The notes under the pieces: generated by a model
The model's database searches: none
Told to the model about the DNA's origin: nothing
What the model saw: only the letters and a program-made list of their open reading frames with translations
NCBI RefSeq assembly: GCF_910592395.1
Contig: NC_088309.1
Coordinates: forward strand, 3,908,501 to 3,972,500
Origin: Lineus longissimus
Lineage: Eukaryota > Nemertea > Pilidiophora > Heteronemertea > Lineidae
Length of the DNA: 64,000 nucleotides
Direction of reading: 5' to 3'
Program-made: the position numbers and the translations under genes
Part shown: positions 43,264 through 55,783 of the stretch, one piece after another
How the letters are laid out: every line of letters begins with the position of its first letter
Numbering within the stretch: the stretch's first letter is position 1

Positions 43264-46200
43264 ATGTCTACTGTATCTGCAACTTCCAAAGACCCTAAAA
43301 GACGTCGTACAATAAAAGCTGATGTGGCCAGTAGTGAAACAAAGCGATCCAAAGTTTCCATTCTTGATTCTCATCAGGTGATTTTTTTGACAATCTCTGA
43401 ATCCAACATTACACATGTCCTGTCTCCATGATAATCTGTGGCCATGCTATTAATAGTATTATCATTGTCAGACTGATCAGTTCAATTCCACCGTGGCTTC
43501 CTCTCCACTGTCTGACATCGTGGAAATGGCCCCTTGCACTTGGCAAACCTCTCTCTGACCGACCTTGCTCTGTTCTAATCTTTGATTTGACAGAGTTTGT
43601 GCGCATGTAAACTGAATGCTAACATTTGTTTTCTTTCTTCAGGCAAAATCTCGGTCAAGTGCCCATCATTTCCATGCAGAGGAAGAGGAAGCAGCCTCAA
43701 GAGATCCCATCAAGGATGTTGATCTATACAAACACACTTGCAAGGAAGTCAGCAAAACATTTGCAGAAATATGCGAGCTCAAGAAAACTGAGGGAAAAGA
43801 GGTTAATTTATTTGTTTAAAAATCTTTATCAGCTCTGTTGTTCATTGCGATTCAGTTGCAAATTGTTTTCAAGAATAAGAGTTTCCTTTTTCGGCCCAGG
43901 CTGACTTGGAAAATATGCCTGTTCTTTTAGGGCCAGAATAGGTGGTTTTCCTGACCTTTGTAGTCAAATCCTCTAAACGTTTTGATTGCAGACCAGATAG
44001 GCCTCAAGCTATATGTTTGAAAGCAGTGATTTGTTGACTCGCAATCACAAGCCAGCCTATCAAGTTCTTTGATCTTTTGGGCATTTGGCAGAATTTGCAT
44101 GGTGTTTTCCTTCATGAAGAACATCCTTTTGTACATGTAGGATGCTGTCACCAACAAGCGAATCCATGGATCTCTCCAGTTCATAGCCTTGAGGAAACTG
44201 AATCGCCTCTCCCACCTGCGCTGCAAGAAAGTACGAGATGCGACTAATGAGGCCAAGCAGAAGATTGATCTGTATCACCTTCAGCTTCAGAACCTTTTGT
44301 ATGAAGCTATGCATTTGGAGAAGGAGATCACGAAATGTTTAGAATTCAAGTGAGTAAAGAAGTAAAGCTCCTGTAGAATGTTAATGATCTTGTGCTGCAT
44401 GTTCAATTCCATTGGTTTTGGTGGATATTTTGCCACAACTAGAAACAGAAGTACCTTAGGAACTGGATAGATATGTTATCAGCAGGGGTAATCCCAGGAG
44501 CAGAAGTAGCAGGCAATAACTACGTCTGCTGCTACTTGCTCAGTTATGTCACAGACTGAAACATAGTGACCAAAAGGCCCATGTCCAAAAGACATTACCT
44601 GTATGTTCAAGAAGGTTTTAGTTGAATTTGAATCAGCATAAATCGATAATTTTCACAATTTGGACAAAACCAGAAATTACAACTTTCTTATTTCAGGTCA
44701 AAGGATGAAGAAATTGAGTTGGTAGATGTTGATACTTTTTACAAAGAAGCTCCAAAAGAAATATCAAAGCCAGTAAGTAGCTGCAGTTGGTCAATTTTCA
44801 GAAAAGTCGGCTGTCCTAGAGAGTTTTCCCATTTTGCCCAGGGTTTTGTGGTTAGAGTTGACTTGGTTTTCTTTATTCTTCATAAGGGATCCATAACAGT
44901 GTTGTGTTTTAGGGGAATTCTGTCATTGGCTGAGCAATACTAGTGTTGGAAATGCACCCTTTCTTGTAATTTTCTAAATTTGCATTTTAAACATCTTTCA
45001 GGCGATAACCAAGAAGGATACCCATATTCAGACATTGGCGAGGTTGGATTGGGAGCTAGAACAGAGAAAAAAGTATGTCATTTGCTTCCTACATGTACAT
45101 GTATTCCAGAGAAATCTGTTGCTGAGTTTTCTTTCCTTGGGGCAGAAAACCTATGCATACCTCTACTTCGCCAGAAAATCGACTGAGTGACTTTCCTGGC
45201 TCCCTGACATAAATTTGTTCATTGCATCTTCAGATTGGCTCAGAAGTTGAAGGATACACAAGACAGTAAGGAAGTTATCTCAATAGATATCAAATCAAAG
45301 CAAGAATATCTGGAGAGCCTGCAGCCTAAGCTAAATGCTATTCTTGAGGTATAGTACTACTAAGACTACTGTTAGCAGAACGAGTTTTAAAAAAGTGAAG
45401 TGAATTTTAGAGTTAATTACTTTAATAGAACAAACATCAATGATATATCACTTAACCCAATACTGGCAATAGAGTCTGACAACTGAAAGCTTATCCAGTT
45501 GGCTTCATGGTGTGAGGGTTTCTTAATAGAAATCTACGTCAAGGATCTAGGAGTTTTATATGCTATTAGTTGCATGCTAGACCTTTCCACTTGCGTAAGT
45601 AGAAAGTGATGTCATGAATATCCTCTTTCCTTCAGGCAAGTACACCAGTGCAAGATTACCTAGGGCTGCCCTTTGACAAGATCCAAGAACAGCATAAGAC
45701 AGCTCACTTTCTCCCAGCTCCTCTTTATGTGCTCTATATGCAGAGTTCAGGCTACAAGGAAGCTTGTGGTAGGTTACACCAACTTTCTACATGTTTTATG
45801 TGTTCATCAAAATGATTAGACACCTTCTTCCATCTTGAATTACATGTACATTGTACATGTATTAGTAGTTTGCCAGATGGGGATGGGGATATAGGCAATA
45901 TGTTTCTGAGAAAAGTCATTTATTTCTTTTTGAATGTTTGCAGATAAAAAACTGTCTGTAACAATTGAAGGCAGTTTGAACGATGCCAAGGCTTTTCATG
46001 ATGCTCCGTCAGATGCTGAAGATGAAAGTGACAGTGATCAAGAGGAGTCGGAGAAAAAAAGGAAGGTAAAAATATGAAAATTATTGGCACCATTGATCTG
46101 GTGTCAGCTTGAGATTTGTAGAGCTCATTACTTTTATCTGCCCTTGACACATTGGGACCAGTCTGCCCTGGTTGGACTGAATGATTAAAACTTGAAATGG

Positions 46201-49200
46201 GAAAGAGTGCTGACATTGAAAGATAGACCTCGACATTTCTTTGTGCACAGTTTAAAGGAGCATACATGCTGACTGTATTTTGTGACTTAATCTATGAAAA
46301 TGAACCCCTCCACCTTTCATGCCTTGTATCTTATTTTCAGAAGCACAGGCGCCGTACCACAACGACAGACAAAGTATCAGATAAGAAGATGAAGCTTTTG
46401 AGGAAACATCCTTTATCCGTGCTGATGAAGTTGGAATTTAAAGATGGCATCGTGCTAAACCTTAGATATTTCTACCTGACCAGCCTGCATATTGTGGCTG
46501 TGAAGGCGTGCATGGCTATGGAGAAGAATACTGTTGGATCTGTGGTTGGAGGGTAAGAATCACAGGACTCACTTACGAATGTTTGCTACAAGACAACGCA
46601 GTTATATATATTAGGAAGATGAAGAAAATGCTATGCGACTAAGAGAGAATGTTGGGTCCTTCTCTAAAACCAGTTGCACCTTTCCTTGCTTTGAGCCGTT
46701 CAGTTGTACTGGTTCTCATTGGTTCTAAGCTACTAGTATCTTGGGTATTTTGCAATTAATCAGGCATTTTCCTCAAGACTTACTCATTGGACCTGGTTTC
46801 TTGTTACTTAGATGTTTTAGCTGAATACATTTCATTTGTAACTCTGTTTTTCAGAGACCTACTGCAGCCTGATATACTCCTTGAGTGTCTGTATCCAGGT
46901 GACCGAGGGGAAGAGACGCCTAACCCCGCTAATCGTTTCCAAATGAAGAGGATCGGGTGAGTTGGTTTACAAATAGGGAGAACTATTTAAGTACCACAAA
47001 GTGATGGCTTCAGTGACCTGTGCAACAACACTGAAGCTGCTTTTCCGAGGACATCATAAAATTCTTGGTTGCAGCTATGCAGTGCTTCCACCTGTGTTCA
47101 GGCATTTGTACTGAATAGATGATCTGATGATCAGATCAGAGCCAACGTTGAATTGACAGCATTTCATACATGTTAACATCTTCTCTGCAGCATTGAATCC
47201 TTCCAGTCCGAAATTGAGACGGCTGGTCGACCTTACATTTGGGCGCAGTGGCTAGCCGGTCTCCAGTTCTTGTCTAATGTCACAGAGGTAAAGGCACAAT
47301 CGTCCGTCAGCTCGAGCCGAATGGATGAGATCATAAAACAGTTACGACGGAGAGTGCAAACCAAGATGGTGCTGCAGAAGCATATTTCTGCCATAGGTGG
47401 GTGAAACAATAGCATGTCTTGCATTATTTAAGCGAAAGGCACTATGCCAAGAATCCTAATTTCCCAAAACTTCACCACTTCATTGGGGCCTAGTGCAGTT
47501 GGCCCTGAATGAATCTTACAACACTACCATCACATTTTCCTTCACTGGGCATTCACCTTTTTGGATTAACCTTTTATTGAAAGACAAAACTCTGTGTTAT
47601 TGGTTAAGTTATCGATATGGTTTATGCCTGTTTCGCCTATTCCTGTTTCGCCTATTCCTGTTTCGCCTACAAAATTCCTGTTTCGCCTATTCCTGTTTCG
47701 CCTATTCCTGTTTCGCCTACTTTCCAGTACCCCTACAATAAATCGACTCTCCCACGGGGAACCTTAGGGATGCATGTCCATTTTATGGGGAAAATGTGAG
47801 GGGACAATTGGATGATGTTAACGATGTGATGACAATTTGACTAATCAAATGCCATCAACTTTGTTATGCCATGACCGTTTTGAAAGAGTCACCTTGAAAG
47901 CGGGGACAGTCCGGGACTTATTTGACCATAGGACCATAGGACCATACTGACACACAGTAAAAACTAATCGATTAAGTAGAGTAAAGCAGTCGTTTATTTT
48001 ATGAAAATTGAATTCATGAGTTTTTGATAAAAATACATAATATTGTACATTCTCATAATTATTTGATCAAAATCAGCTGTAAAACCCATGTCATAATATA
48101 CATGTAGGTACAGCACATATAAAGTCAAACAAGGTGGAAAATACATATCATGATATTATGTCAGACAAGGTAACTGATGGCATCAACATAACTCATTATG
48201 TCCCTCTCTCCATTGACGTATTGTTCTTTGAGGCGTAACATGCGTTCGTCAATGCGTACATAATGTGGCTCTCCTCGGGTTTGGTCGGTCAGTAAGGGAC
48301 GGTTCATATTCCTACGTCTGTGGGGAGGTTAGCAATACATTTGAATAGGCGAAACAGGAATAGGCGAAACAGGAATAGGCGAAACAGGAATAGGCGGAAC
48401 AGGAATAGGCGAAACAGGAATACACCATCGATATAGCTCACATAATTATGGTCTAGCTGTCTATTTCCAGAGAATGGTACGATATCTGTGTCCAAGCAGT
48501 ACCAGAAGTTGTTCCCTGTCAAGATCCATTCCAAAGTCACATCGTGGACAAGGGAGACATTCCTTGAATACAAGGTCAGTCATACATTAGAAAAGCTGGA
48601 TCTCTGTGATACAACACAGCCAATCTCTCTGTTCAGATGAGACCAAAGTGAGAAAGTAGCTGTTAGTAAAAGCCTGTAAATTGGGTCAGTACATGTTCTC
48701 TGTAGTCTCGGAGAACAATTACCCAGGAAATTTCTAATAATACACAGATCATGATCCTTACTTGAATATCATCCCCAATCACATATTTTTGTTCATAAAG
48801 ATGGCATTTTGAAATCAAGTGCCAAGTCTGATTTCTCTTTGCAGATGCTTCCTCAGACCAAGAGTTTGATAGACACTGGTATGGTTGAGGAAAGAGACAT
48901 GTTCTTCACTGCAATGATCGAAAGAGGATCTGGTAAGTGGTTTCCTAGTTTAATGAAGGGAACCTGGGTGTCTATTCTAGCACAGTTCCCTAGACAAATA
49001 ATCTCCCAACTGGACAAGTACTGTTGACCTGAAAATTTATCAAGCACGACTTGAAAGAAATCTAATCCCTAGTTCCTGCCCAGAGCCCCAAACAATCGGG
49101 ACAAAACATTTGCAAATGCTCTAACATTAATAGTACCAAAACTCACCATTAAGATTGCCACGCAGTGAGATCTCGATTTTTTCACACCAGATCTTCGTGC

Positions 49201-49706
49201 TCTTGGAATGAAGTATTGATTTACGTTTCTCTCATTCTTTAGCCAGGCTGAAGGCTGATATTGTCCTAAGTCCTGACTACCCATACCAGTCTCCGATCTT
49301 TGCCTTGTCCCTAGAGTGGCAGTCACAGAGAAACAATACAAATGATGAGAATATTAGGGTAAGTTGCAATCTGTGTCTAGATTTGGTTTCAGTCTTTCTT
49401 GGAAGTTGTTGCAAGTGTATACATGTATAATGAATTCCTTCCTTTTTGTAGGCAATGGAGGCCGAGGTAAATCTTCACTACGATGAGCTGATGCCAGGAG
49501 GCAAGCCCCATGCAGAGCTACTAACCAACCAGTTGCAGAGACTGTGCATGTGCTTGGACATCTTCCTGGAGTCTGAATCCTCTTACAGCACAACAGCACC
49601 GGTTGAGTTCTCAAAGGAGAAGATGATGCCTAGGATTGGACGTGGTCCAGGAAGGGCTAAAGCTTTACGGTTTATCCCTCAGATGGGTTTCTTTGCACAG
49701 CGATGA
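43264..49706 (+). CDS. THOC5: THO complex subunit 5
   Basis: Fifteen coding exons: 43264-43377, 43643-43801, 44141-44349, 44697-44772, 45002-45072, 45234-45348, 45636-45768, 45944-46065, 46341-46552, 46855-46956, 47191-47396, 48471-48574, 48845-48932, 49243-49358, 49452-49706; 2082 bases, 693 residues (human 683). THOC5 is a nuclear subunit of THO/TREX, coupling transcription to mRNA export. The basic N-terminus ([11 protein letters not shown]) looks like a nuclear-localisation signal. Family blocks: [13 protein letters not shown]-type helix, [56 protein letters not shown], an acidic [12 protein letters not shown] loop, [58 protein letters not shown] and the C-terminal GFFAQR. Donor GTTAAT at 43802 is weak but phase-correct. 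AATAAA at 50095 ends the transcript. Confidence 0.96.
47619..48426. mobile_element. 808-bp non-autonomous DNA transposon with terminal inverted arrays, in a THOC5 intron
   Basis: The left end GGTTTATGCCTGTTTCGCC and the reverse complement of the right end GGTGTATTCCTGTTTCGCC agree at 17 of 19 bases. Both ends are flanked by the direct repeat ATCGATAT (47611-47618 and 48427-48434), an 8-bp target-site duplication. Each terminus continues into a tandem array of the 15-mer CCTGTTTCGCCTATT: about six copies at 47626-47720, about five inverted copies at 48344-48420. The interior shows no transposase. It sits in the 1074-base intron between THOC5 exons 11 and 12. The open frames over the arrays are repeat artefacts. 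Confidence 0.88.
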
Positions 49707-52179
49707 ATGATGCGGTTGCAAAATCTGACTTTCCTGGGAATGTTTCTGTGAACTTCAAGACCCCATTTGTCCATGGAAGGGTCTCTTTCTTGGTTACTGA
49801 CTTCAGTAAAAGGTGGCCAGTGCAGAAATAATGTTAAAAGTGGATACATGGCAGCAGGTTACATGGTGTTGTACTAGGTATCATGAATAAGTCCAGTATG
49901 TTGAGATTACTTGAGGGATAAGGATTCTTTGCAGGATTATGAGGAATCAAATTGAAAAGTCCTCTTTATTGACCACTTTGATCTTCAGTGTAAGATAAAA
50001 GACAAGCTTGACCATGTTGTGACTATGTCATTGTCCTATTCTATTGAACCAGGCCTTGTACATTGTATTGCATTTATTTTCAATAAGAAATATTAATAAA
50101 ATGAATACATACAACTGTGTGTCGGGTTATGTATCAAGAAGACAGCTTGTGGTACCACAGTCGCAGCCTAAAAAGATACTGCTGGAATATGGTTATAATC
50201 AAGACAAGTCACTCCTAGGCATTCTTTAAAGCTTTTGTGTCTCGTTTCTGGTTGTGACTTTGTTCTGGTAAGTTTGATAAGGGAGGAATATGAATATAGT
50301 CCCAACACCAGAGCCTCTCGATGCCAATTGGACCAGAGAGGTTTACCTCCCTGAAGGGACTCGCCAAAGTCCATTCTTGCTAATGAAGAGGAAGTAGACC
50401 GTAGATGTCATTCCACCTCGAAATGACCGGAGAGGTATACCTGACGTGAGTCTCACTTACCCAACGCAACCAGTCAGTTCCCCGGACATTCTATCGAAGG
50501 ACATTTCAAACTACTACATCAGTTAACAACGTAGTGAGTTTTGGACACTTTACAAGACAACAATAATGGTTTTACCATAATACCTGACCCGATCCACAAG
50601 AGCTGATGAGCTGTATCAAGGTGCTTCGCTACCTAATCCTGCGTCTTCACCCTGTCATTCGGAAATGGTAACAAATGAGATGTAAGAAACTGTTTGGCCG
50701 GCGCCGAATAGAGATAGATGACCACTGATGAGTAATTTATCGGGACTAACCAAACAACCGGATTTGAAGTCCTCTGGGACTTAGCCCCGGGATTCAGGAA
50801 GGTACATCAGGCTTCTTCCCCGTATCCTAACCGGTCGTATTGAGATCTTTAACAATATTTTCTCGAAAAACAGATACATGTGGGTTTTTCAACCAGCTTC
50901 ATTACAAGTCTGAGCCGGTGAAATTGTGATTTGTGTTTGCAAGATCTGGCCGGTTTTGATTGAATTGATAGTCGCACTGCGCATTCTCAGGCTACACGAC
51001 AATCGGCGGCTCAGACGCAGAACCGAGGTACAGCGCTGGCCACTGTCGTTACAGCAAAACATATACATGTACTTGGTTACAGTATAATAGGGAATCTTTT
51101 TGAAGGCCTTGTTAAACCCGATTGGACACTTTGAGTTCTGAGACTGATTATATTGACTGTTGCATATATGGCATCCCGAGATTTCATCTTCCGGTCATCG
51201 GTGCAGCAAGAAAGCTCCTTTCCATTTAGTTGTCCTTGCGGAATCAGTTAAATTTGACCCGAATTAGTGAGAAGGTACCGGTACGAGGCAAATTAACCCA
51301 AATCAACCAAAGTGACAAGTTTGTTTTATAGTCGCTTAAAACGCCCCAGCGGGGACCCGAACGCCAGTTTGACGTGATGAATTATCTGTTGGCCCCATCT
51401 GCTGAGGAATTTGTGTGGCTCGATTTTTCTAATGATGTTTCTCACTTTCGATTGCTCTGGCTTATTACCCCTGCTTGCTTGGCGAGAAGCAACCTTAGTT
51501 CAATAATTTCATTGTCTTTACTTGAGCAATGCCGAAATGTCTTCCGTTCTTCCGTTGGTTCAAAGAGGGAGAGAGCCCTGTGGGTCAGGACCGGTCTGCG
51601 ACGACAGTGCGGTAAGTTGGCACTTTCTTGATTAACCTGTTAAGGACTGATATTTTATGGTACATCTCAACATTTGATGAATTTTCCAGGAAGGCATGGC
51701 ATTTTCTTCCGATCTGCTGAGATGCACGTTTAATAAAAACATAGCATCCCTTCAACTTGGTCACTTCCATTTCTTTCACATAGCTGCTTTGCTTTCGTTT
51801 TCTCTTTGTGGTTTACCGCTTGAGAAATTACAGAGACTTTGCGGGCCAGTTTTCCTAGAGACCAATGAAAGATGACCCTCATGGCCCTCTGGAGCTGTGA
51901 TGGTGATGATGATTGCATTAGCAAATCACAAGGCGCCGCCGTACTTCGCAGTTTAACGCCCATTAAGATGCCATCTCTCTCCGATTCAATTCCCAACCGT
52001 ATATTAACTACATAAACATCCAAAAGATAAGTTTGACCATTACTTAGTGATTGAGGTCCAAAAGAGGCTGCATTCAAGGCATTGCTGAACTTTTTGAGGG
52101 AAGGACGCAGCCATGCCAGAGTTGTCCAAGGTATGCCACTGACTTTAACAAAAAGACTTGATATCCCGTTGTATAGTTC
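49707..52179. other. THOC5 3' UTR and intergenic sequence
   Basis: The first 400 bases are probable THOC5 3' UTR ending at the AATAAA at 50095-50100. The remainder is non-coding as far as I can see. Open frames at 51374-51631 (+) and 51730-52320 (-) lack recognisable domains, and the latter runs through the poly-G tract. Confidence 0.55.
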
Positions 52180-52216
52180 GGGGTGCGGGGGGGGGGGTGG
52201 GGGGGGGGTGGGGGGG
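52180..52216. repeat. Poly-G tract with G-quadruplex potential
   Basis: An almost pure run of guanines (about 37 bases) interrupted by T, TGC and single T. Several runs of four or more G separated by one base satisfy the usual quadruplex rule. On the minus strand it makes an artificial proline-rich open frame. Confidence 0.85.
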
Positions 52217-55200
52217 CAGTCCTCTTGTTCGCCTGGACTCTGATTATGGTAGGAAGACAGAGTATACTCATGAAGCCCGCCCGAGAACCCTGACGAAGCC
52301 ATACATGTAACTAAGCACATAATGCATTGCCTTGGTTTTTAGCGAAAACAAACGTGGGACAGTACCACTCCTCTACCGAATTCCTGGCACGCCAATCTAA
52401 TGATTAGTACCTTGCCACCTTTCAGAAATGTTTGAACTTCCCATGAAAGCTGCCATTCAGTCTCAGAATGTGATTTCTGTCAGAAAATGCAATTTAGCGA
52501 ACCTTGTTGCGGGTGATAATAGACAGTGGCTGTAATTTTTTTTTGTAGAGTTTTTGGTAGTCGTTAGTGGAACTGGGCCGAAGGGACCAGTTACCTATAT
52601 ACGCTATTCCACACTGACTAAAATGCACTTTCTTTTGTCCCTTATTACTTGAATGGCACACTTTACAATTTCTCCATTTTACAGTACCTTGCTGATGCAA
52701 ATTCAGTTGGTGTTTGGCAATGTTTACGTAGGATCCTTGTGAATTTTAATGATTATTAGACTACAGAGGTGACTATTAGGTTGCACAGAGCATCTTCAAC
52801 TCAAACTAATCAACACCTAAATGATAAATATGCGAAATGAAACCAAGCAATTACGAGTGTAGTAATTTTACTAGGTAGGAAAATTGCCGGCAATCACCGC
52901 CTTAAAGACCATAAAGATGTGCATGTAATTATTAAGTTAGCCAGGGCGGCCGTGTCAAGAGACTGTTTATTTGAGGCGCATCTCCGTGTGCGAGAACATT
53001 GAAGACCGACAAGAGACCACGGAGCCCCATCTGTCTTTTCCTTAATCATCCCTCCCAATCACGCCAACCAGCAACCCGCAACAACTCCGCGTTTTCTCCC
53101 GTAGTAAATTTTAACCGACGACTGATTTGAGCGGCCCGAGTGCCGTTAAGATATTTGCATCCTTTTTCGTAGTCTTGGCATGCTCGCCGCGTACCTAAAC
53201 TATACTCTGCGGGCTTCTAATTGCGCTAACTCTAAGGGGCGCGTGGCTTTTTTTAATCACCAGGATGAATCACTGGTCTGCAGAGACCCCGGGAGCAGTG
53301 ACAAGTGGGAAAAAGATGGTTGTTCCTGGATGGTGCGCGCAGCAGTTAATCCGCCAACGAAACAACGAAAAGATACCAATGTTTATCGAATTCTGCCCAT
53401 GGACATTAATAACAACCACTTGTGGATGGGAATAGTGTCCTTTTCTCCACCCCCGTCACGCAGATGAATGGCGGGAATCCCCCTGGGCCGCACCTCGCAG
53501 TCAATTAAACACTATCTTCCTTATTCCATCCTTTTCATAAATGCAATTCAAGTAAAAAAATTCTTGAATTGGGACGTGCCAGGGCCGGTCCTTTGAACGC
53601 CGCTTCCGACCCTTCCGCACCAAGTGAGCCGCATCGAACGTCAGTCACCGCGACAGGTCTGCGTTGCCCCTCTCGTGGCCCGCAAGGTTCTTAACTCGCG
53701 TCTACAAGACAAATATGATGCAAATTATTCATTCACAATCCTTTATCAAATTACATGTAATTAATAAAATCTAATCTTAAAGCTGCCATTACGCGGTTCT
53801 CACGCAGCCAATGATATGATACCGAAGGCATTCGTATCAATGGCTGCGGATTTATTATGCATGATGGAGTCACTCATCATATTCAGTTGTCATATTAATA
53901 TATGACGCATGCGCAAGATCCTTCATTTGGCCAGACGTCAGCAATCTTTCTGTTGCTTTTGTTTTCGTTCATGAAAAGAAAGTTGGGCCCAGTTGTTGTC
54001 ACTGTAGAGACAAACGTTCTGCTCGAATAAATATCATTTACGAATTACAATAGTAGCGATGGGACTGATGATAACGTCAACGTTACGGTTAACGCCAATC
54101 TATAGGTACCGGGCCCTGAATTGCAATCCGTGATGCTTTGACTCGTAAACATTGAAGTAAATTTAACAAAAAAGCATACTATTAACTTTAATACTGTGTT
54201 TCTGCATAAAGTCATTTTGAAGAAGATGGTTCAATTGTAATCAGCAATTTATTGCTTTTTTCATTGCATTCTGCGCCGGATGCCATTCACCACGACTAAT
54301 ATTCATTAACAGTCCCCTTGTGGTTACGTATTGTCCACACAGTAGGGTAAGGCAATCCATGAGTCTCTACGCGGGAGGCTTTTCAACACTTTTTACATGA
54401 GCTTCCGGTCAAGTTGGCCAATCAGATCGATGCCATCACGGGGAATATTTTTTGGTCAAATCTCCAGTAAATCTTTTTTTGGGGAGGCAAAATTGGTATT
54501 TCTACGGGCCAAAACTAGTTAAACCGTACCACTTCCGGTTGCAGCCTCTTTCTGGCCACGATCAATGTCACATGGGACAGATTGATTATTCTCGTTAGCT
54601 GTCAGTCACTAATCATTGCAAGTCTCAGAAGGAGTTTATTTCAGTCACGCTTTATCTAATCTGGCGCTACTATTGCCGCTAACAGCTCTACTCCATCATT
54701 GGAAGACATACATGATTGCTCATTCTCACTCTATTAGCGCGCGCTAATTGTTTTAAACTTGACACATCTTCCTGAGGCAAATGTTCTCGGAACACGTAAA
54801 CATTAGGGTGATGTTTTTCAAATGAAAAAAAAGCGTTGAAGTTAAAAGTACCAATGGTAAGATAATAAAATATGATGAGAATGAGTCGATGATGTGAAAT
54901 GTTGTAAGCCAAACAACGACAATATGTTTATTATCGGTTTGCCCACAAAATAAATAATGAATTGATTAATGATTCCCAAGATCCTTTGAATTGAAATAAC
55001 AGAATGCTTTATATGAGCATGTTGATGATGATGTTAAGTCTTATCAGCAACAAAAACATGAAAAACGAAAATCACTTTGTCTTTCGACGCGCGACGAGTG
55101 TGAGTGTTTATAGCATGTTGTTTCCTATAAGCCAAGGTCCATTACCCACGACCCTTGTCCCTCTGGCGTGTTGTGAGAGCTTTATCATCATTCCCAAGGC

Positions 55201-55710
55201 GTTAGGGAGATGGGAAGGGGAACATAACTCTCATCAACAAAATGGCCCATTCCTCTAAAGGTACAAGAGACATTTATCTTCAAAAGTGCTTTTATAGGCT
55301 TGTAACAGCGGCTGGGTCGGGAAAACGTGTTTCTCCAAATGATAGCAATATTCCTTTTCTGAGTAAGATTTTATCCTGCATCACCGACGAATATCTTTGC
55401 CAATAAACGAACTAAGGCGTTCATTATCTCGTTTGTCCAATCAAATGCTTGTTACTAGAGGGTTTTACCGAGGTAGATGTTGCCTTAGTTGGGCGTTGTG
55501 ATCTCATCTCCGAGATATGCCAACTGAACAATTATTCAGTGCAATTTTTATTGGGTTAATACTATTGGGTCATATGACCACCATCATAATCTATGTTATG
55601 TTACATCACTGAATAAGCGATAAAGCCTTGACGACAACATGGAACCCATTATTTGTAATACGTGTATTTAAACAAGTGACTTTTTCTCACACCAGTTGAT
55701 TCTTCAAGTT
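52217..55710. other. Gene-poor intergenic sequence
   Basis: No supported gene. Open frames at 53180-53467 (+), 54688-54912 (-) and 55004-55258 (+) have no recognised domain. A perfect 16-bp palindrome at 54733-54748 and an NRF1-like GCATGCGCA at about 53926 are the only short motifs that stand out. Confidence 0.5.
54733..54748. promoter_or_regulatory. Perfect palindrome ATTAGCGCGCGCTAAT
   Basis: A 16-base perfect palindrome with inverted ATTA/TAAT homeodomain cores around a GCGCGCGC centre, in AT-rich non-coding DNA. It could be a dimer binding site. There is no other evidence of function. Confidence 0.35.
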
Positions 55711-55783
55711 GGGGGACTAGCTCAAATGGTAGAGCGCTCGCTTAGCATGTGAGAGGTACCGGGATCGATACCCGGGTTCTCCA
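55711..55783 (+). tRNA. tRNA-Ala (anticodon AGC)
   Basis: 73 bases fold as a cloverleaf. Acceptor arm GGGGGAC pairs with GTTCTCC (two G-U pairs), discriminator A at 55783, and the anticodon arm CTCGC-TTAGCAT-GTGAG exposes AGC. The T arm is CCGGG-ATCGATA-CCCGG. A at position 54 of the T loop instead of T is normal for metazoan tRNA-Ala. Internal promoter boxes are present (A box around TAGCTCAAATGG, B box GGGATCGATACCC). There is no intron, and a TTTT run a few bases downstream serves as Pol III terminator. It decodes alanine GCU/GCC codons after A34 deamination. No other tRNA was seen nearby. Confidence 0.95.

Noticed and set aside
47493-47799. Open frames encoding repetitive FRLFLFR- or CFAYS-type peptides at both ends of the 47.6-48.4 kb element
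   Set aside because: They are the 15-bp repeat read in frame; they lie inside a THOC5 intron and lack codon bias or domain similarity.
51730-52320. 196-residue minus-strand open frame with a proline run
   Set aside because: It spans the poly-G tract, which creates the prolines and keeps the frame open; no similarity recognised.
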